From Methylobacterium sp. R2-1 (GTDB lineage Bacteria; Pseudomonadota; Alphaproteobacteria; Rhizobiales; Beijerinckiaceae), in NCBI RefSeq assembly GCF_014191355.1, contig NZ_JACHWM010000020.1:1-64000 (forward strand): DNA of 64,000 bases. The letters are read 5' to 3'. The translations under genes and the position numbers were made by a program. This document shows positions 17,357 through 26,193 of the stretch, piece after piece; position 1 is the first letter of the stretch; each line of letters starts with the position of its first letter. Below the pieces are notes generated by a model. That model was not told the DNA's origin, made no database searches, and saw nothing but the letters and a program-made list of their open reading frames with translations.

Positions 17357-18715
17357 TCAGCCGACGGGTAAGCCCGCGCGTGCCAAGGCACGCTTGACGG
17401 TCGAGCGGGCCGCCTCGATGGCCACGTTGGCGGCCCCGAGCGTGCGCGGCTCGGTCGGCCGGTTCAGGGCGTGGCGCGCGATGCTGCCCGCGAGGTCGTC
17501 AACCTCGCCGGCCATCGCCTCCAGGCGCTCGCGGTCCGTTTCGCGGCGCGCCTCCGACCGGAGCTCCAGCAGCCGCGCCGTCGCCACTTCGATCCGTTCC
17601 CGGCGCTTGCGGCCGATGCGCTGCCGCAGCCAGGCCGCCGTGGAGCCCAGGCCGCCGCCCAGGATGGCCACGAGGTAGATCCAGCTCTCGTAGCGCTCGA
17701 TGAAGCTCTCCTGCTCGCGCTCGTAGTAGTCGATGGCGCCCGGGTGGATGGGCAGGCGGGCGCTGGTGGCGTCCGCCGTGTCCTCGTAATCCGGATGCGA
17801 GACGTCCTCGGCCGCCGGCACGCGCTCGGTCAGGGCCGCGCGCATCTCGAACAGGTGCTGCGTCGCCTCCGCGGCCACGCTGCGCGCCAGGTCGGCGCGC
17901 GCCATCAGCCGGTAGGACGAGCCCACGGTCGCGACATCCTCCGCGGGCAGGCGCGGGTTGCCGCCGAACAGCGCCGCGGGGACGGTGACGGGTTGCAGCC
18001 GCGGCCAGCGCGCCAGCACCGCGGCGGCGTCGGGCGCCCCGAAGAGCGCGACCTCGTCGCCCGCGCTCGCCTCGCGGACGAGGCCGATCACCCGCCGCGA
18101 GGCCGGCGAGGACGGCGTGGTCACCAGCACCACGGCGTCGATGCGTCCGTCGCTGAGCGCTGCCTCGATCTCGGCTTCTTGCACTGGGACCAGGGCCACG
18201 GCCTTCCTCGGCACGGCCACGGCCGGAGCGTCTGTCAGGAGATCCAAACCATGGTATGCGACGAGGTTACCGACGAGCTCCCTGTCGGCCGTCCGGCTCG
18301 CCAGCATGCCCAGCCGCTTACCCGCGAGATCCGGGAAGGCCTTGATGCCTGAGGCCCCCGGCGCCGCCACGAAGGCCGCGAGTTCCCGCAGGACGGCCAG
18401 GGTCAGGCCGTTGCCCGGCATCGACACGTCTGGCCGTACCACCGCGAGGTCGGCCTTGCCGGACTTCAGCGCCTCCGCACTCTCGCGCACGCCGTCGAAG
18501 GCCAGGACCTTCAGGCGGATGGCGACCTTCCTGCGGGCGAGCTCGTCGGCGTAGGCGCGCAGCAGCGCCGGCTCGGTGCCCCCATTCGGCGCCACCGCGA
18601 CCGTCAGGGTGGTCGCGCGCGTAAAGTAGAACGCCGCGACGGCGGCGAGGACGAACAGAAACGCCAATCCGAGGAGCCAAGCCTCGCGGCCGCCCGGCAA
18701 CACCAACTTGCGCAC
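17357..18715 (-). CDS. TAXI-family TRAP-type solute-binding protein with C-terminal membrane segment
   Basis: The 452-residue product has an N-terminal membrane segment (WLLGLAFLFVLAAVAAFYF), a periplasmic-binding core (VAVAPNGGTEPALLRAYADE; SGKADLAVVRPDV; DLAGKRLGMLASRTADRELV), and a second membrane segment near residue 345 (IYLVAILGGGLGSTAAWL) followed by a helical cytoplasmic tail. TAXI proteins bind small organic acids or amino acids for TRAP transporters. No TRAP membrane subunit is encoded nearby. Anchoring at both ends and a long tail suggest a sensing or scaffold role instead of classical uptake, which is inference. Confidence 0.8.
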   Translation of the reverse strand: MRKLVLPGGREAWLLGLAFLFVLAAVAAFYFTRATTLTVAVAPNGGTEPALLRAYADELARRKVAIRLKVLAFDGVRESAEALKSGKADLAVVRPDVSMPGNGLTLAVLRELAAFVAAPGASGIKAFPDLAGKRLGMLASRTADRELVGNLVAYHGLDLLTDAPAVAVPRKAVALVPVQEAEIEAALSDGRIDAVVLVTTPSSPASRRVIGLVREASAGDEVALFGAPDAAAVLARWPRLQPVTVPAALFGGNPRLPAEDVATVGSSYRLMARADLARSVAAEATQHLFEMRAALTERVPAAEDVSHPDYEDTADATSARLPIHPGAIDYYEREQESFIERYESWIYLVAILGGGLGSTAAWLRQRIGRKRRERIEVATARLLELRSEARRETDRERLEAMAGEVDDLAGSIARHALNRPTEPRTLGAANVAIEAARSTVKRALARAGLPVG

Positions 18716-19399
18716 GCACCATCTCCGTTAACCGTCGCGCCTAACATTTGATGCCGGAAAGCGGTGCCGTTTCCCTGACGACAACGGCGTCAACTCCAAT
18801 AGCCCGAGAACTTGCATAGGCCGTGGACCGCAAACGGGGTCAACTCCAAGCCGACGTCGCACTAACTTTGCACCCGGACCACCGCGTAGGGGCCGATCAC
18901 CCGAACCATGCATAGCGGCACCGCTTCCGCTACGTGGCGATCGAGGCGCGGTAGGCGAGAGCGTGATCGATGCGGTGTGCGGGTGGGCGCCACCGACCGT
19001 GGGCAAGCGCTACGGTGGCGTGTCGCTGACGGCCCCTGCGGACGCGATCAATCGGCTGCCCTGAGTTGAAGTATAAGCGTTTAGGATGAAATCTGAGCTA
19101 GCAACCCGTAAGTGGGACAGTATCAACGTCTGCTTGGCGGGGGTAGCGGCGGCTCAGTAGGCAGATGCTGAACGGCAGAATCGCGCCGATTTTGTTGGAA
19201 AACTCGGGACCGGGTCATACAGCGTTGCGAATCCCGGCGGTTCGGGAAGGTTCTTTTATCTCGCTGCTGAGGGCTGGCTGTAGTTTTGGGGCAGCCGCGC
19301 CGATGACAGCCAAGGATGCATCCACCATCGCCTCGCCTCGAACAACGCGGACTCTCCGGCGTTGCCAGACGTAATCCCGGCATGGAACGAGGCAGTCCA
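18716..19399. other. Non-coding stretch with recombinase debris
   Basis: It contains two copies of TCAACTCCAA about 50 bases apart (near 18788 and 18840) and the integrase-like remnant described separately. The remaining sequence shows no supported gene. The promoter of the coiled-coil gene at 19400 probably lies in the last 100 bases. Confidence 0.4.
18939..19064 (+). pseudogene. Possible C-terminal remnant of a tyrosine recombinase
   Basis: The frame ending at TGA 19062-19064 reads ESVIDAVCGWAPPTVGKRYG followed by GVSLTAPADAINRLP. A pattern of (T/V)xxRYGGVSL then (A/D)AINRL is typical of the last 30 residues of DUF6538-type integrases. No start or catalytic core precedes it. The assignment is by pattern memory only, so the confidence is low. 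Confidence 0.35.
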
Positions 19400-20704
19400 A
19401 TGGCAATCGATTTCCGCTCGGAGCTGCGTCGCCCACTCACCCTCAGCCTTGCGACTCTGGCTATCGTCTTTCTCGTCTGGTTGCTGATCGTCACGGTGGT
19501 TCATGCCAGGCAGCGTCGAGCCTACGAAGCGCAACTTGCAACACAAATGCAAGGACAGGTCGCACTCCAAACCGAGTTCGCCCAGCAGCGTAGCGCCTTG
19601 GGATCTATCAGCGAGTTACAGGAGAAGGTTGCCCTCATCGAAGCTCAGCGACGACATGGCAGCGAGTTGGTCGCTCAAGCTGTGGCACAGGTGGCGTCCC
19701 TCAAGGAGGCGCAGGCTGCGGCGGAGAGGCATGCGGAAGAGGCAAGGAAAGCAGCGGAGCAGGAAGCCCGTCGCCTCGGAGACCTTCAAGCGCAGGCGCA
19801 AAAACTCGAACCGCTTCGACAAGCAGTTTCCGAGGCTGAGCAGACTGCGGCTACCCGTATGCGAGAGCTTTCAGACCTTGACCGTATGATTGAAGCGGCT
19901 CGCCAGCAGGAGGACAAGCTACGGAGCGACCTTGAGGGATTGTCGCACGAGATCGAGACGAAGGCCACTAATTTAGCTAAGATCGACCAATCACAGCAGC
20001 AACTTCATACGGCCATCGCGTCTGCTCAGAAAGAATTATCGGAAGCAAAATCTGCAAGCGATCAAATCAAGACTCAGAAGCAAGAGGCAGAAAATGCGCT
20101 TGGTGACCTAAGGGGCAAGAGCGAGCAGCTTACTGCCGCGATAACTCAGAATAGTCAGCAACTTGATCAGGCCCGACAGAACCTTACGGCGGTGCAAGCG
20201 GACCTCAGCCGCAGCCAAACCCAGCGGGATAAGCTCGCAGCCGAGCGCCAGGAACTTGAAGCCTCAATCAGCGCTCAATCAGAGAACCGGAATGAACTCA
20301 CCGCCGCTCTCGCGAACGCCCAGCAGGAACTTCGGACTCAACGCGATTCACTCACTGTGATGCGTCAGGAAACGGATCGGTCACGGTCAGAACACGACCG
20401 CATCACCACTGAGCGAGCTCAAACTCAAGAAGCAGTCAACAAGCTGCGAGCAGACCGGGATCGCTATGTCTCTGAGCTGGACGCCTTGAAAAAGCAGCAG
20501 GCTGAGGCGCAAGCGCAGCTCGCAACTGTCACGGAGAACATTGCCGCACGCAACAAAGATATGGCTGATCTAGAGGGACGCCTTGGCTCTACGCGTAAGG
20601 AGCTTGCGGACACGCAGAGCAAGCTTGCCGAGACCCGTCAACAGTTATCAGGTCAACCTGCTCCGGACGGCACTTCACCTGAAGCTCCGCCAGCGTCAAA
20701 GTGA
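19400..20704 (+). CDS. Membrane-anchored long coiled-coil protein
   Basis: I chose the ATG at 19400 (MAIDFRSELRRPLTLSLATL), which has GAGG upstream; an in-frame ATG lies at 19382. One membrane segment (about residues 15-40) is followed by roughly 370 residues of nearly continuous heptad coiled coil rich in Gln, Glu, Ala and Leu, and a short Pro-rich tail (GQPAPDGTSPEAPPASK). Such proteins act as spacers or scaffolds at the envelope. Codon use is more AT-rich in places than in the neighbouring genes, which may signal transfer. No catalytic domain is visible. Confidence 0.75.
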   Translation: MAIDFRSELRRPLTLSLATLAIVFLVWLLIVTVVHARQRRAYEAQLATQMQGQVALQTEFAQQRSALGSISELQEKVALIEAQRRHGSELVAQAVAQVASLKEAQAAAERHAEEARKAAEQEARRLGDLQAQAQKLEPLRQAVSEAEQTAATRMRELSDLDRMIEAARQQEDKLRSDLEGLSHEIETKATNLAKIDQSQQQLHTAIASAQKELSEAKSASDQIKTQKQEAENALGDLRGKSEQLTAAITQNSQQLDQARQNLTAVQADLSRSQTQRDKLAAERQELEASISAQSENRNELTAALANAQQELRTQRDSLTVMRQETDRSRSEHDRITTERAQTQEAVNKLRADRDRYVSELDALKKQQAEAQAQLATVTENIAARNKDMADLEGRLGSTRKELADTQSKLAETRQQLSGQPAPDGTSPEAPPASK

Positions 20705-20963
20705 TGTTGCGCGGAGGGCGGCGGCAGCGCCGTACGGCAGGCTCTGCAGCTGGATGAGGTGCTACGGCAGGCCAACTCAAGGCTCTTGTTGAGGCAGAGG
20801 AGTGAGTGAGCGATATAGCCATTGGGCCTCGCTGCAGGTCAGAGAATTTTTTTGAGATCCAAACCCCTCACCAAGGTTTGCCGGCTCCCCCGTGCCGTCT
20901 CTCCCGGTCCTTCAATTGGCAAGAGAGAAAAGAGGAAAGAGAGAGCCTGATTGCGCAGGTTGG

Positions 20964-21104
20964 TTAGCCTCGCTTGCTCATGTTTCCGCCCATACCTTCG
21001 CAGCAGCAGCCGGCCTTCTGACCCTTCGTGCCAGCGTGGCTCATGGCCGCGCCGGCCTTGCTGCACATCAGGGTCTTACCCTTGCCGCCGCCACAGCAAC
21101 TCAT
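20964..21104 (-). CDS. Cysteine/methionine-rich small protein, 46 aa
   Basis: The product starts MSCCGGGKGKTLMCSK and continues to AGCCCEGMGGNMSKRG, with six cysteines and six methionines in 46 residues. This composition suits copper or other soft-metal binding. Its ATG overlaps the stop of the signal-peptide-like frame at 21101-21166 (ATGA). A minus-one frameshift at the overlap would create one exported metal-binding protein. It may be a frameshifted secreted protein, a coupled pair, or a programmed frameshift. Confidence 0.5.
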   Translation of the reverse strand: MSCCGGGKGKTLMCSKAGAAMSHAGTKGQKAGCCCEGMGGNMSKRG

Positions 21105-21166
21105 GGCAAGACCGGTTCAGCGCTCAGGAGCAACAGGGCGATACCAGCTGTGGCGAGCATCTTCAT
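21101..21166 (-). CDS. Signal-peptide-like leader frame, 21 aa
   Basis: ATG at 21166 follows a strong GGAGAGG site and encodes MKMLATAGIALLLLSAEPVLP, shown here as 21 residues ending at TGA 21101-21103. Lys near the start, a Leu/Ile core and a Pro/Ala end match a secretion signal. It overlaps the cysteine-rich frame by 4 bases. On its own it would be a leader peptide; joined to the next frame it would be the export signal. Confidence 0.5.
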   Translation of the reverse strand: MKMLATAGIALLLLSAEPVLP

Positions 21167-21336
21167 CGGGACCTCTCCGTATGTTTCTTCACGAACAAGC
21201 GCCTGGTAAGGCCAGGAGGGAGCGTACAACCCGAGGAATGAAGCCTCGCCATGAGATACGCCTTTCCCGACGAGCGTTCCGGCACTGTAAGCGTGTCCTT
21301 CTGTCATCAGGGAAGGGCGTTCCTGCTGCCGGAAAG

Positions 21337-21501
21337 GACGACGGGATCTGCTTCGACCCGGCGTTCCCGCGGCGGGTTGGCGGCATCGGTCGCCGCCTCA
21401 TGCATTCGATGGCTCAACAACTCGACGGACGCCTCACCGTCGAACAGGATCGGGGGAGCCGGTTCAGCCGGGACACGATGGCGGCTGTCCGGTTGCCGCA
21501 T
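21337..21501 (+). pseudogene. Histidine-kinase ATP-binding-domain fragment
   Basis: The frame reads DDGICFDPAFPRRVGGIGRR, then LMHSMAQQLDGRLTVEQDRG. This is the G1/G2 end of an HWE or HisKA_2-type kinase (DDGxGFDP ... GLGxxLxxxLAxQLxGxL). The second glycine box is degraded (GGIGRR for GLGMR) and no other kinase domain is present. It is a remnant. Confidence 0.5.
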
Positions 21502-21688
21502 GACCATGCAGGGACGGCTTTGAGGGGTTTCAACGCCTGCCGAGTGGCAGGCTTGCCGCACGACGCCCTAACGCCCCATCCAGGCATAAAATGATCGCGA
21601 GAGCATAACGTCCTCGAAGCTACGACCGGAACTGTCTCCCGGCGGCGTCATTAACCTTGCAGCCGTCAGATGATGGGATGACTGCGCC

Positions 21689-21889
21689 ATGCCGCAGATG
21701 TTCGACTGGATATTCTTCGCAATTATGCTTCCATTCCCAGCATTCCTAGTCTGGGATTACATGAGGAACCGCACACCAGGGGATCGACCCATCGGGCAAA
21801 TTCTCTTTGGTCCTGCAATCCGTGGTGAAGGGGGGAACAGGGGCTCCGAGCCAGGTGTGTCCGAGCCGGGCAAGAGTGCAGCTTCGTAA
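21689..21889 (+). CDS. Small single-pass membrane protein, 66 aa
   Basis: The product begins MPQMFDWIFFAIMLPFPAFL with one strongly hydrophobic segment (residues 7-25), then a positive loop (RNRTPGDRP) and a Gly/Ser-rich tail. I recognise no family. It stands between kinase and transposase debris, so it could be an orphan or a chance frame. Confidence 0.4.
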   Translation: MPQMFDWIFFAIMLPFPAFLVWDYMRNRTPGDRPIGQILFGPAIRGEGGNRGSEPGVSEPGKSAAS

Positions 21890-22039
21890 GATCCAGCCTT
21901 CGGTAAAGGACAAGCAAGAGGCTTGGGTCGGGTTATCGCATGAACTCGGCCATGATTTCAGCTCCTCTACCATCCGGACCCATTTACCCGACGAAGCCGG
22001 GCTAACGGCAGCGATGCTGAGGTCGCCCCGTCTGGCCCT

Positions 22040-22181
22040 GCGGGTTCATCTTGTTTCTGGCCTTGGCTAAGGTCCGGGTCAGGAAGAGGGTAGCGCCCGA
22101 CCACGCCTTCAGCGTGCCGAGCGGGTGCTCTACGGTCTGACAGTGGATCTTCATGGCGTCCGGCATCCGGTCGATAGCATC
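22040..22181 (-). pseudogene. IS1182-type transposase C-terminal fragment
   Basis: The frame reads AIDRMPDAMKIHCQTVEHPL and continues GTLKAWSGATLFLTRTLAKA. The block VEHPFGTxKxWMGATHFLTR is a hallmark near the end of IS1182-family transposases. The usual EMSLHVLAYNLKR ending is lost, and no N-terminal part or terminal inverted repeats are visible. It is an old insertion-sequence remnant. Confidence 0.55.
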
Positions 22182-22670
22182 AACCTTCAAGCCGCGTTGC
22201 GCCAGATCCGGCGGCTCAGCATCAAGCTTTTGAACCGCCGGTTCGGACTCTGAGGAGCCATCCGACGTCTCGCTAACGTGGAGCCGCTGGAGAGGCCGAG
22301 CGGACCTGTCAGCGACAGCAGCTAGGCTTAGCTGTTCCAATAGGTGCGAGGCTTCGAAACGGACGAGGCGTTTCAAAATGGCTGCCAGCCGTTTGGAACG
22401 GGCTGGGCGGCCGTCTGGACCATTCCCCAGGGCGAAGCCCTATTGGAACGCAGCGCTCAACAGTGTGATGAGCCGTGCAGAGCTACTGCGAGGGTGGGCC
22501 TGCTGGTCGATGCATCGGCCATGTGTTGAGACCACGAGCCCTCTTCAGCCGGGTATCTGCCTTAGCGAGGAGCTTGGCCGAGTGGTCAACGTCACCCTCT
22601 GCTGCTGCGCGGTCGGCACCCTGATGCGGCCGTAGCCCCGTTCGGAGTCCGGATCGGCGCCGTCAGCCAT
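22182..22670. other. Non-coding stretch beside IS1182 debris
   Basis: Frames on both strands are short and lack family character. The pieces flank the transposase fragment and may be further decayed insertion sequence. I see no promoter, repeat or RNA signal I can support. Confidence 0.35.
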
Positions 22671-22964
22671 CTAGTTTGAGCCCGGGAAGCCCACGATGAA
22701 CAGGTGGGCCCGCATGTTCGGTCGCGCCCGGTCTCGGCTCAGGCGTGAGCCGATTCGGTTCACGATGACGAGCCGGCCGAGATCGCTGACCGCGAGATCC
22801 CGCTCGATGCCCTCCCCCGTCACCGCGCGCCGCGTACGCACCCAGTCATGAAAGGCCCAGCCTGCGACGATGACGTTCGCGTCCTGCGCAGTCAGCTGGA
22901 GGCTGAGCGCGTGGCCGATGCCGCCCGTTCGGCCGACCACTGCGACCCCAGGTGCCTTCGAGTT
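22671..22964 (-). pseudogene. Short-chain dehydrogenase fragment
   Basis: The frame reads VAVVGRTGGIGHALSLQLTA, which is the Rossmann GxTGGIG loop, then DANVIVAGWAFHD. It jumps to EGIERDLAVSDLGRLVIVNR and RARPNMRAHLFIVGFPGSN. The central part of the enzyme between cofactor binding and the DLAVSYLGR region is missing, so an internal deletion has occurred. It lies downstream of the AraC regulator and on the same strand. Confidence 0.5.
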
Positions 22965-23014
22965 CCAGGCTCTCGACCGGGACCGGTCAGACGTCGCCCG
23001 GTGCGACACCACGC

Positions 23015-23905
23015 TCAGGCAGCCGCTGCCGCGAGGCTTCGGGTCGCCTTGGCGTCCCTGACGGGAGACAACCCGAACATGCGGCCGTACTCGCGTGTGA
23101 ACTGCGGAACGCTCTCGTAGCCAACCGCGAAGGCCGCCCCGCTCGCCGTTAGGCCCTCGGAGACCAGCAGCCGACGCGCTTCGATCAGGCGCAGGTGCTT
23201 CTGGAACTGCAGCGGGGAGAGCGAAGTCACGGCCCGGAAGTGCTGGTGGAACGAAGACGGGCTCATCCCAGCCGCGGCCGCCAGCCGCTCGACCGGAAGG
23301 TGCCCGGCGAACTCTGCCCGAAGCAGCGCGACCGCGCGGGTGACCCGCTCCACGTGGCCGTCCGGCCACCCTAGGCGCCGAATGGCAGTCCCGTGTCGTC
23401 CAGCCAACAGCCAGTAGTGCATCTCGCGCACGAGCTGCGTGCCCAGTACCGGGATCGATGCCGGCCGGTCGAGGAGCCGCATCAGGCGCAGGGCCGCGTC
23501 GGCGGTCTCCGCCTCGGTCGGGTCGACCCGGACCGCCACGTGATCGGCCTGCAGCTCGGCCGGCATCTGGGCACTAAGGTCGGCAATGACCGCCGGGTCG
23601 AGTTCGAGCACGAGTGAGAGGTAAGGCGCTGCGACACTGGCCTTAGTGATCTGGCTCACCGTCGGCACGTCCGCGGTGATCAGGAGAGAGTCGCCGGCCC
23701 CGAACGCGAAGTCCCGCGTCCCCATGGTCACATGCTTGCTCCCCTGCAGGACCAGGCAGACCAGCGGTCGCGAGATGTCGTGGTGCAGCCCGCTGGGGGC
23801 GGTCGCCCGCACGGTCGAGAGACCCGGGATAGGGGTTGCCGCGATGCCGTTGGCGTTGTGGTGGGTCTCCGCGTGGCGGCCGACGGCGGCGAGGAGGGTC
23901 GTCAT
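23015..23905 (-). CDS. AraC-family transcription regulator
   Basis: Residues 1-175 form an AraC N-terminal sensor domain (SRPLVCLVLQGSKHVTMGTR; GDSLLITADVPTVSQI). Residues 195-290 carry the paired helix-turn-helix (VERLAAAAGMSPSSFHQHFR; LVSEGLTASGAAFAVGYESV; QFTREYGRMFG). It is divergent from the SDR oxidoreductase gene at 24042 with about 135 bases between starts, the usual arrangement for direct control of that gene. Confidence 0.9.
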   Translation of the reverse strand: MTTLLAAVGRHAETHHNANGIAATPIPGLSTVRATAPSGLHHDISRPLVCLVLQGSKHVTMGTRDFAFGAGDSLLITADVPTVSQITKASVAAPYLSLVLELDPAVIADLSAQMPAELQADHVAVRVDPTEAETADAALRLMRLLDRPASIPVLGTQLVREMHYWLLAGRHGTAIRRLGWPDGHVERVTRAVALLRAEFAGHLPVERLAAAAGMSPSSFHQHFRAVTSLSPLQFQKHLRLIEARRLLVSEGLTASGAAFAVGYESVPQFTREYGRMFGLSPVRDAKATRSLAAAAA

Positions 23906-24041
23906 AGAAGGACGGTGTAGCCCAACGCCCGCCCGAATGCAGCGCCGGTCGTAGGATCAGGCAAGAACTTCCGAGTTTCTGGCAACAGGGGCCGGCTCCG
24001 GGGAGGCATACCGGTCCAGCCACACGAACGGAGCCAATCCT

Positions 24042-24797
24042 ATGACCAAGATCGCCCTTGTCACCGGAGCCAGCCGCGGCCTCGGCCGCAACACCGCCCT
24101 GAGCATTGCCCGTCACGGCGGCGACGTCGTCCTGACATACCACAACCGCGTCGACGAGGCCGAGGCCGTGGTCGAGGAGATCCAGGCAATGGGCCGCAAG
24201 GCGGTCGCGCTGCAGCTCGACACCGGCGATGTCGGTGCGTTCACCGGCTTTGCGGAGCGCCTGCTGGCGACGCTGCGCGAGACCTGGAACCGCGAGACCT
24301 TCGACCACCTCGTGAACAATGCCGGCCACGGGGACTATGCCCTGATTGGCCAGACGACCGAGGAACAGTTCGATCGGTTGGTCGATGTCCACTTCAAGGG
24401 CGTCTACTTCCTGACCCAAACCCTGCTGCCCCTCCTCGCGGATGGCGGCCGCATCGTGAACCTGTCCTCCGGCCTGACCCGGGTCTGCTTTCCCGGCTAC
24501 GGTGCCTACGCGGCCGTCAAGGGTGCGATCGAGGTGCTGACTCGCTACATGGCCAAGGAGCTCGGGAGCCGCGGCATCGCGGTCAACACGGTGGCACCCG
24601 GTGCCATCGAGACCGATTTCGGCGGCGGCGCGGTGCGCGACAACCAGGAGATCAACAAGCTCTTCGCGGGTCTGACGGCACTCGGCCGAGTCGGCGTGCC
24701 GGATGACATCGGGCCGATGGTCGCGAGCCTGCTGGCCGAGGAGAACCGCTGGGTGAACGCTCAGCGCATCGAGGTCTCGGGCGGTCAGGGCATCTGA
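24042..24797 (+). CDS. SDR-family NAD(P)-dependent oxidoreductase
   Basis: The 251-residue product shows a complete classical SDR: cofactor loop VTGASRGLGRNTAL, VNNAGHGDYALI, catalytic Ser in VNLSSGLTRVCF, Tyr-x-x-x-Lys in YGAYAAVKGA, and VNTVAPGAIETDF. It probably oxidises or reduces an alcohol/ketone pair with NADP(H); the basic residue after the Gly-rich loop (SR) fits NADP. It is likely controlled by the divergent AraC regulator. Confidence 0.9.
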   Translation: MTKIALVTGASRGLGRNTALSIARHGGDVVLTYHNRVDEAEAVVEEIQAMGRKAVALQLDTGDVGAFTGFAERLLATLRETWNRETFDHLVNNAGHGDYALIGQTTEEQFDRLVDVHFKGVYFLTQTLLPLLADGGRIVNLSSGLTRVCFPGYGAYAAVKGAIEVLTRYMAKELGSRGIAVNTVAPGAIETDFGGGAVRDNQEINKLFAGLTALGRVGVPDDIGPMVASLLAEENRWVNAQRIEVSGGQGI

Positions 24798-24893
24798 CAT
24801 CATGGTGGGGCGCTGCGGCGCGCTTGGCGGTCTGGAGTATCCCGAGCCCACACGGCCGGGCATGGAGGCGGCCAAGCCGCCGCGCATCGCCGT

Positions 24894-26006
24894 TCAAGCT
24901 CGCCAGCCCTGGACCTCAGCGCCGCCGAAGACGGTCTGATCGCGCAGGGGGGGCCGTGACAAGCCGTAGAGGAGGTTCACGTTGCCCCCGCTCACGGCAT
25001 CGAGCGCCGCTTCATGCTCGGCCGACAAGGTCGGACCGAGTGCGGCCACGTTGTCGGTCACCTGCTCGGGCCGGCTGACCCCCAGCAATGTAGAGGCGAC
25101 GCCCGGTCGGCCGACGACCCAGGCCAGCGCCAGGCGAGCCGGCGTCTGGCCTGCCTCCGCTGCGATACGCTTCAGCGCGTCCACGATCCGCCAGTTGCGT
25201 TCCGTGAAAAGCATGTCGCCGAAGGGATTGTCGCCATCGAGGCGGTTGTCGCCCACAGGCCGCATGCTTCCGTTCGCGGCTCCCTCGTTTGGAACCCCTC
25301 CCCGACGCGTCGGGCCAGCCTCAACGGTCGTGCGGTCGTACTTTCCGGTCAGTAGACCGTAGGCGAGCGGGCTCCAGGGTACGAGGCCAAGACCGAACGC
25401 GTCGCCGAGCGGAACGTGCTCACTTTCGACCCCGCGCTCCACGAGCGAGTAGAAGTACTGCAACCCGACCGGTACAGGCCGGCCGTGCAGCCTCGCCAGC
25501 GTCGCGACCTCGGCCACGTACCAAGCGGGTGTGTTGGACAGGCCCCAGTATCGGATCTTCCCCGCCCTGATCAGGGCCGTCATCGTCTCCAGAAGTTCCT
25601 CGGCCGGCGTGATGCCGTCCCAAACATGCACCCAGTACAGGTCGATGAAGTCGGTTCGCAGCCGCGCCAGCGACCGTTCGACCGCCGCGCGGACATGCCG
25701 TGCGCCGTTGCCGCCCTCGTGCATGCCCCGGCCCGTCGCGAAGCCGGATTTGGTCGCGATCACCAAGCGCTGGCGCAGACCGCGCTCTGCCACGAAGGTG
25801 CCGACCATCTCCTCGGATCGTCCGCCCGCGTAGACGTCGGCCGTGTCGACGAAGTTCCCGCCGAGCTCGGTGTAGCGGTCAAACACCGCGCGGCTGCCCT
25901 CCTCGTCTAGACCCCAGCGCGACGTGCCGAAGGTCATGGTGCCGAGCGCGAGCGGGCTGACCAGAAGCCCGGACTTGCCGAGGGTGCGGTAGGAGTGCAG
26001 GTCCAT
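24894..26006 (-). CDS. Aldo/keto reductase
   Basis: I chose the ATG at 26006 (MDLHSYRTLGKSGLLVSPLA); an upstream open extension is Arg-rich and not family-like. The product has the AKR barrel signatures: GGNFVDTADVYAGGRSEEMV with catalytic Asp and Tyr, VIATKSGFATG with Lys, LYWVHVWDGITP with His, and RYWGLSNTPAW. It should reduce aldehydes or ketones with NADPH. It is divergent from the LysR gene at 26194, 187 bases away. Confidence 0.9.
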   Translation of the reverse strand: MDLHSYRTLGKSGLLVSPLALGTMTFGTSRWGLDEEGSRAVFDRYTELGGNFVDTADVYAGGRSEEMVGTFVAERGLRQRLVIATKSGFATGRGMHEGGNGARHVRAAVERSLARLRTDFIDLYWVHVWDGITPAEELLETMTALIRAGKIRYWGLSNTPAWYVAEVATLARLHGRPVPVGLQYFYSLVERGVESEHVPLGDAFGLGLVPWSPLAYGLLTGKYDRTTVEAGPTRRGGVPNEGAANGSMRPVGDNRLDGDNPFGDMLFTERNWRIVDALKRIAAEAGQTPARLALAWVVGRPGVASTLLGVSRPEQVTDNVAALGPTLSAEHEAALDAVSGGNVNLLYGLSRPPLRDQTVFGGAEVQGWRA

Positions 26007-26193
26007 CAGTACGATTTCCGATCTCAATGACGTTGCGTGGCGCTCGGGCCGGAGGCAGAGCCATCCCGTCGAGACGCGGCGGACCCGCGACCGTTCCGCG
26101 GCCATCCCTGCGCCGAGCGTGCCGAAGATGGACCGGCCCTGGGCTGCGGATTAGACAGGGTGAGCCGCACGGGTTGCTGAAGGTTTCTCAGGA

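Noticed and set aside
21890..22670. Complete insertion sequence
   Set aside because: Only a roughly 45-residue IS1182-like block is present; no terminal inverted repeats or target duplication could be seen.
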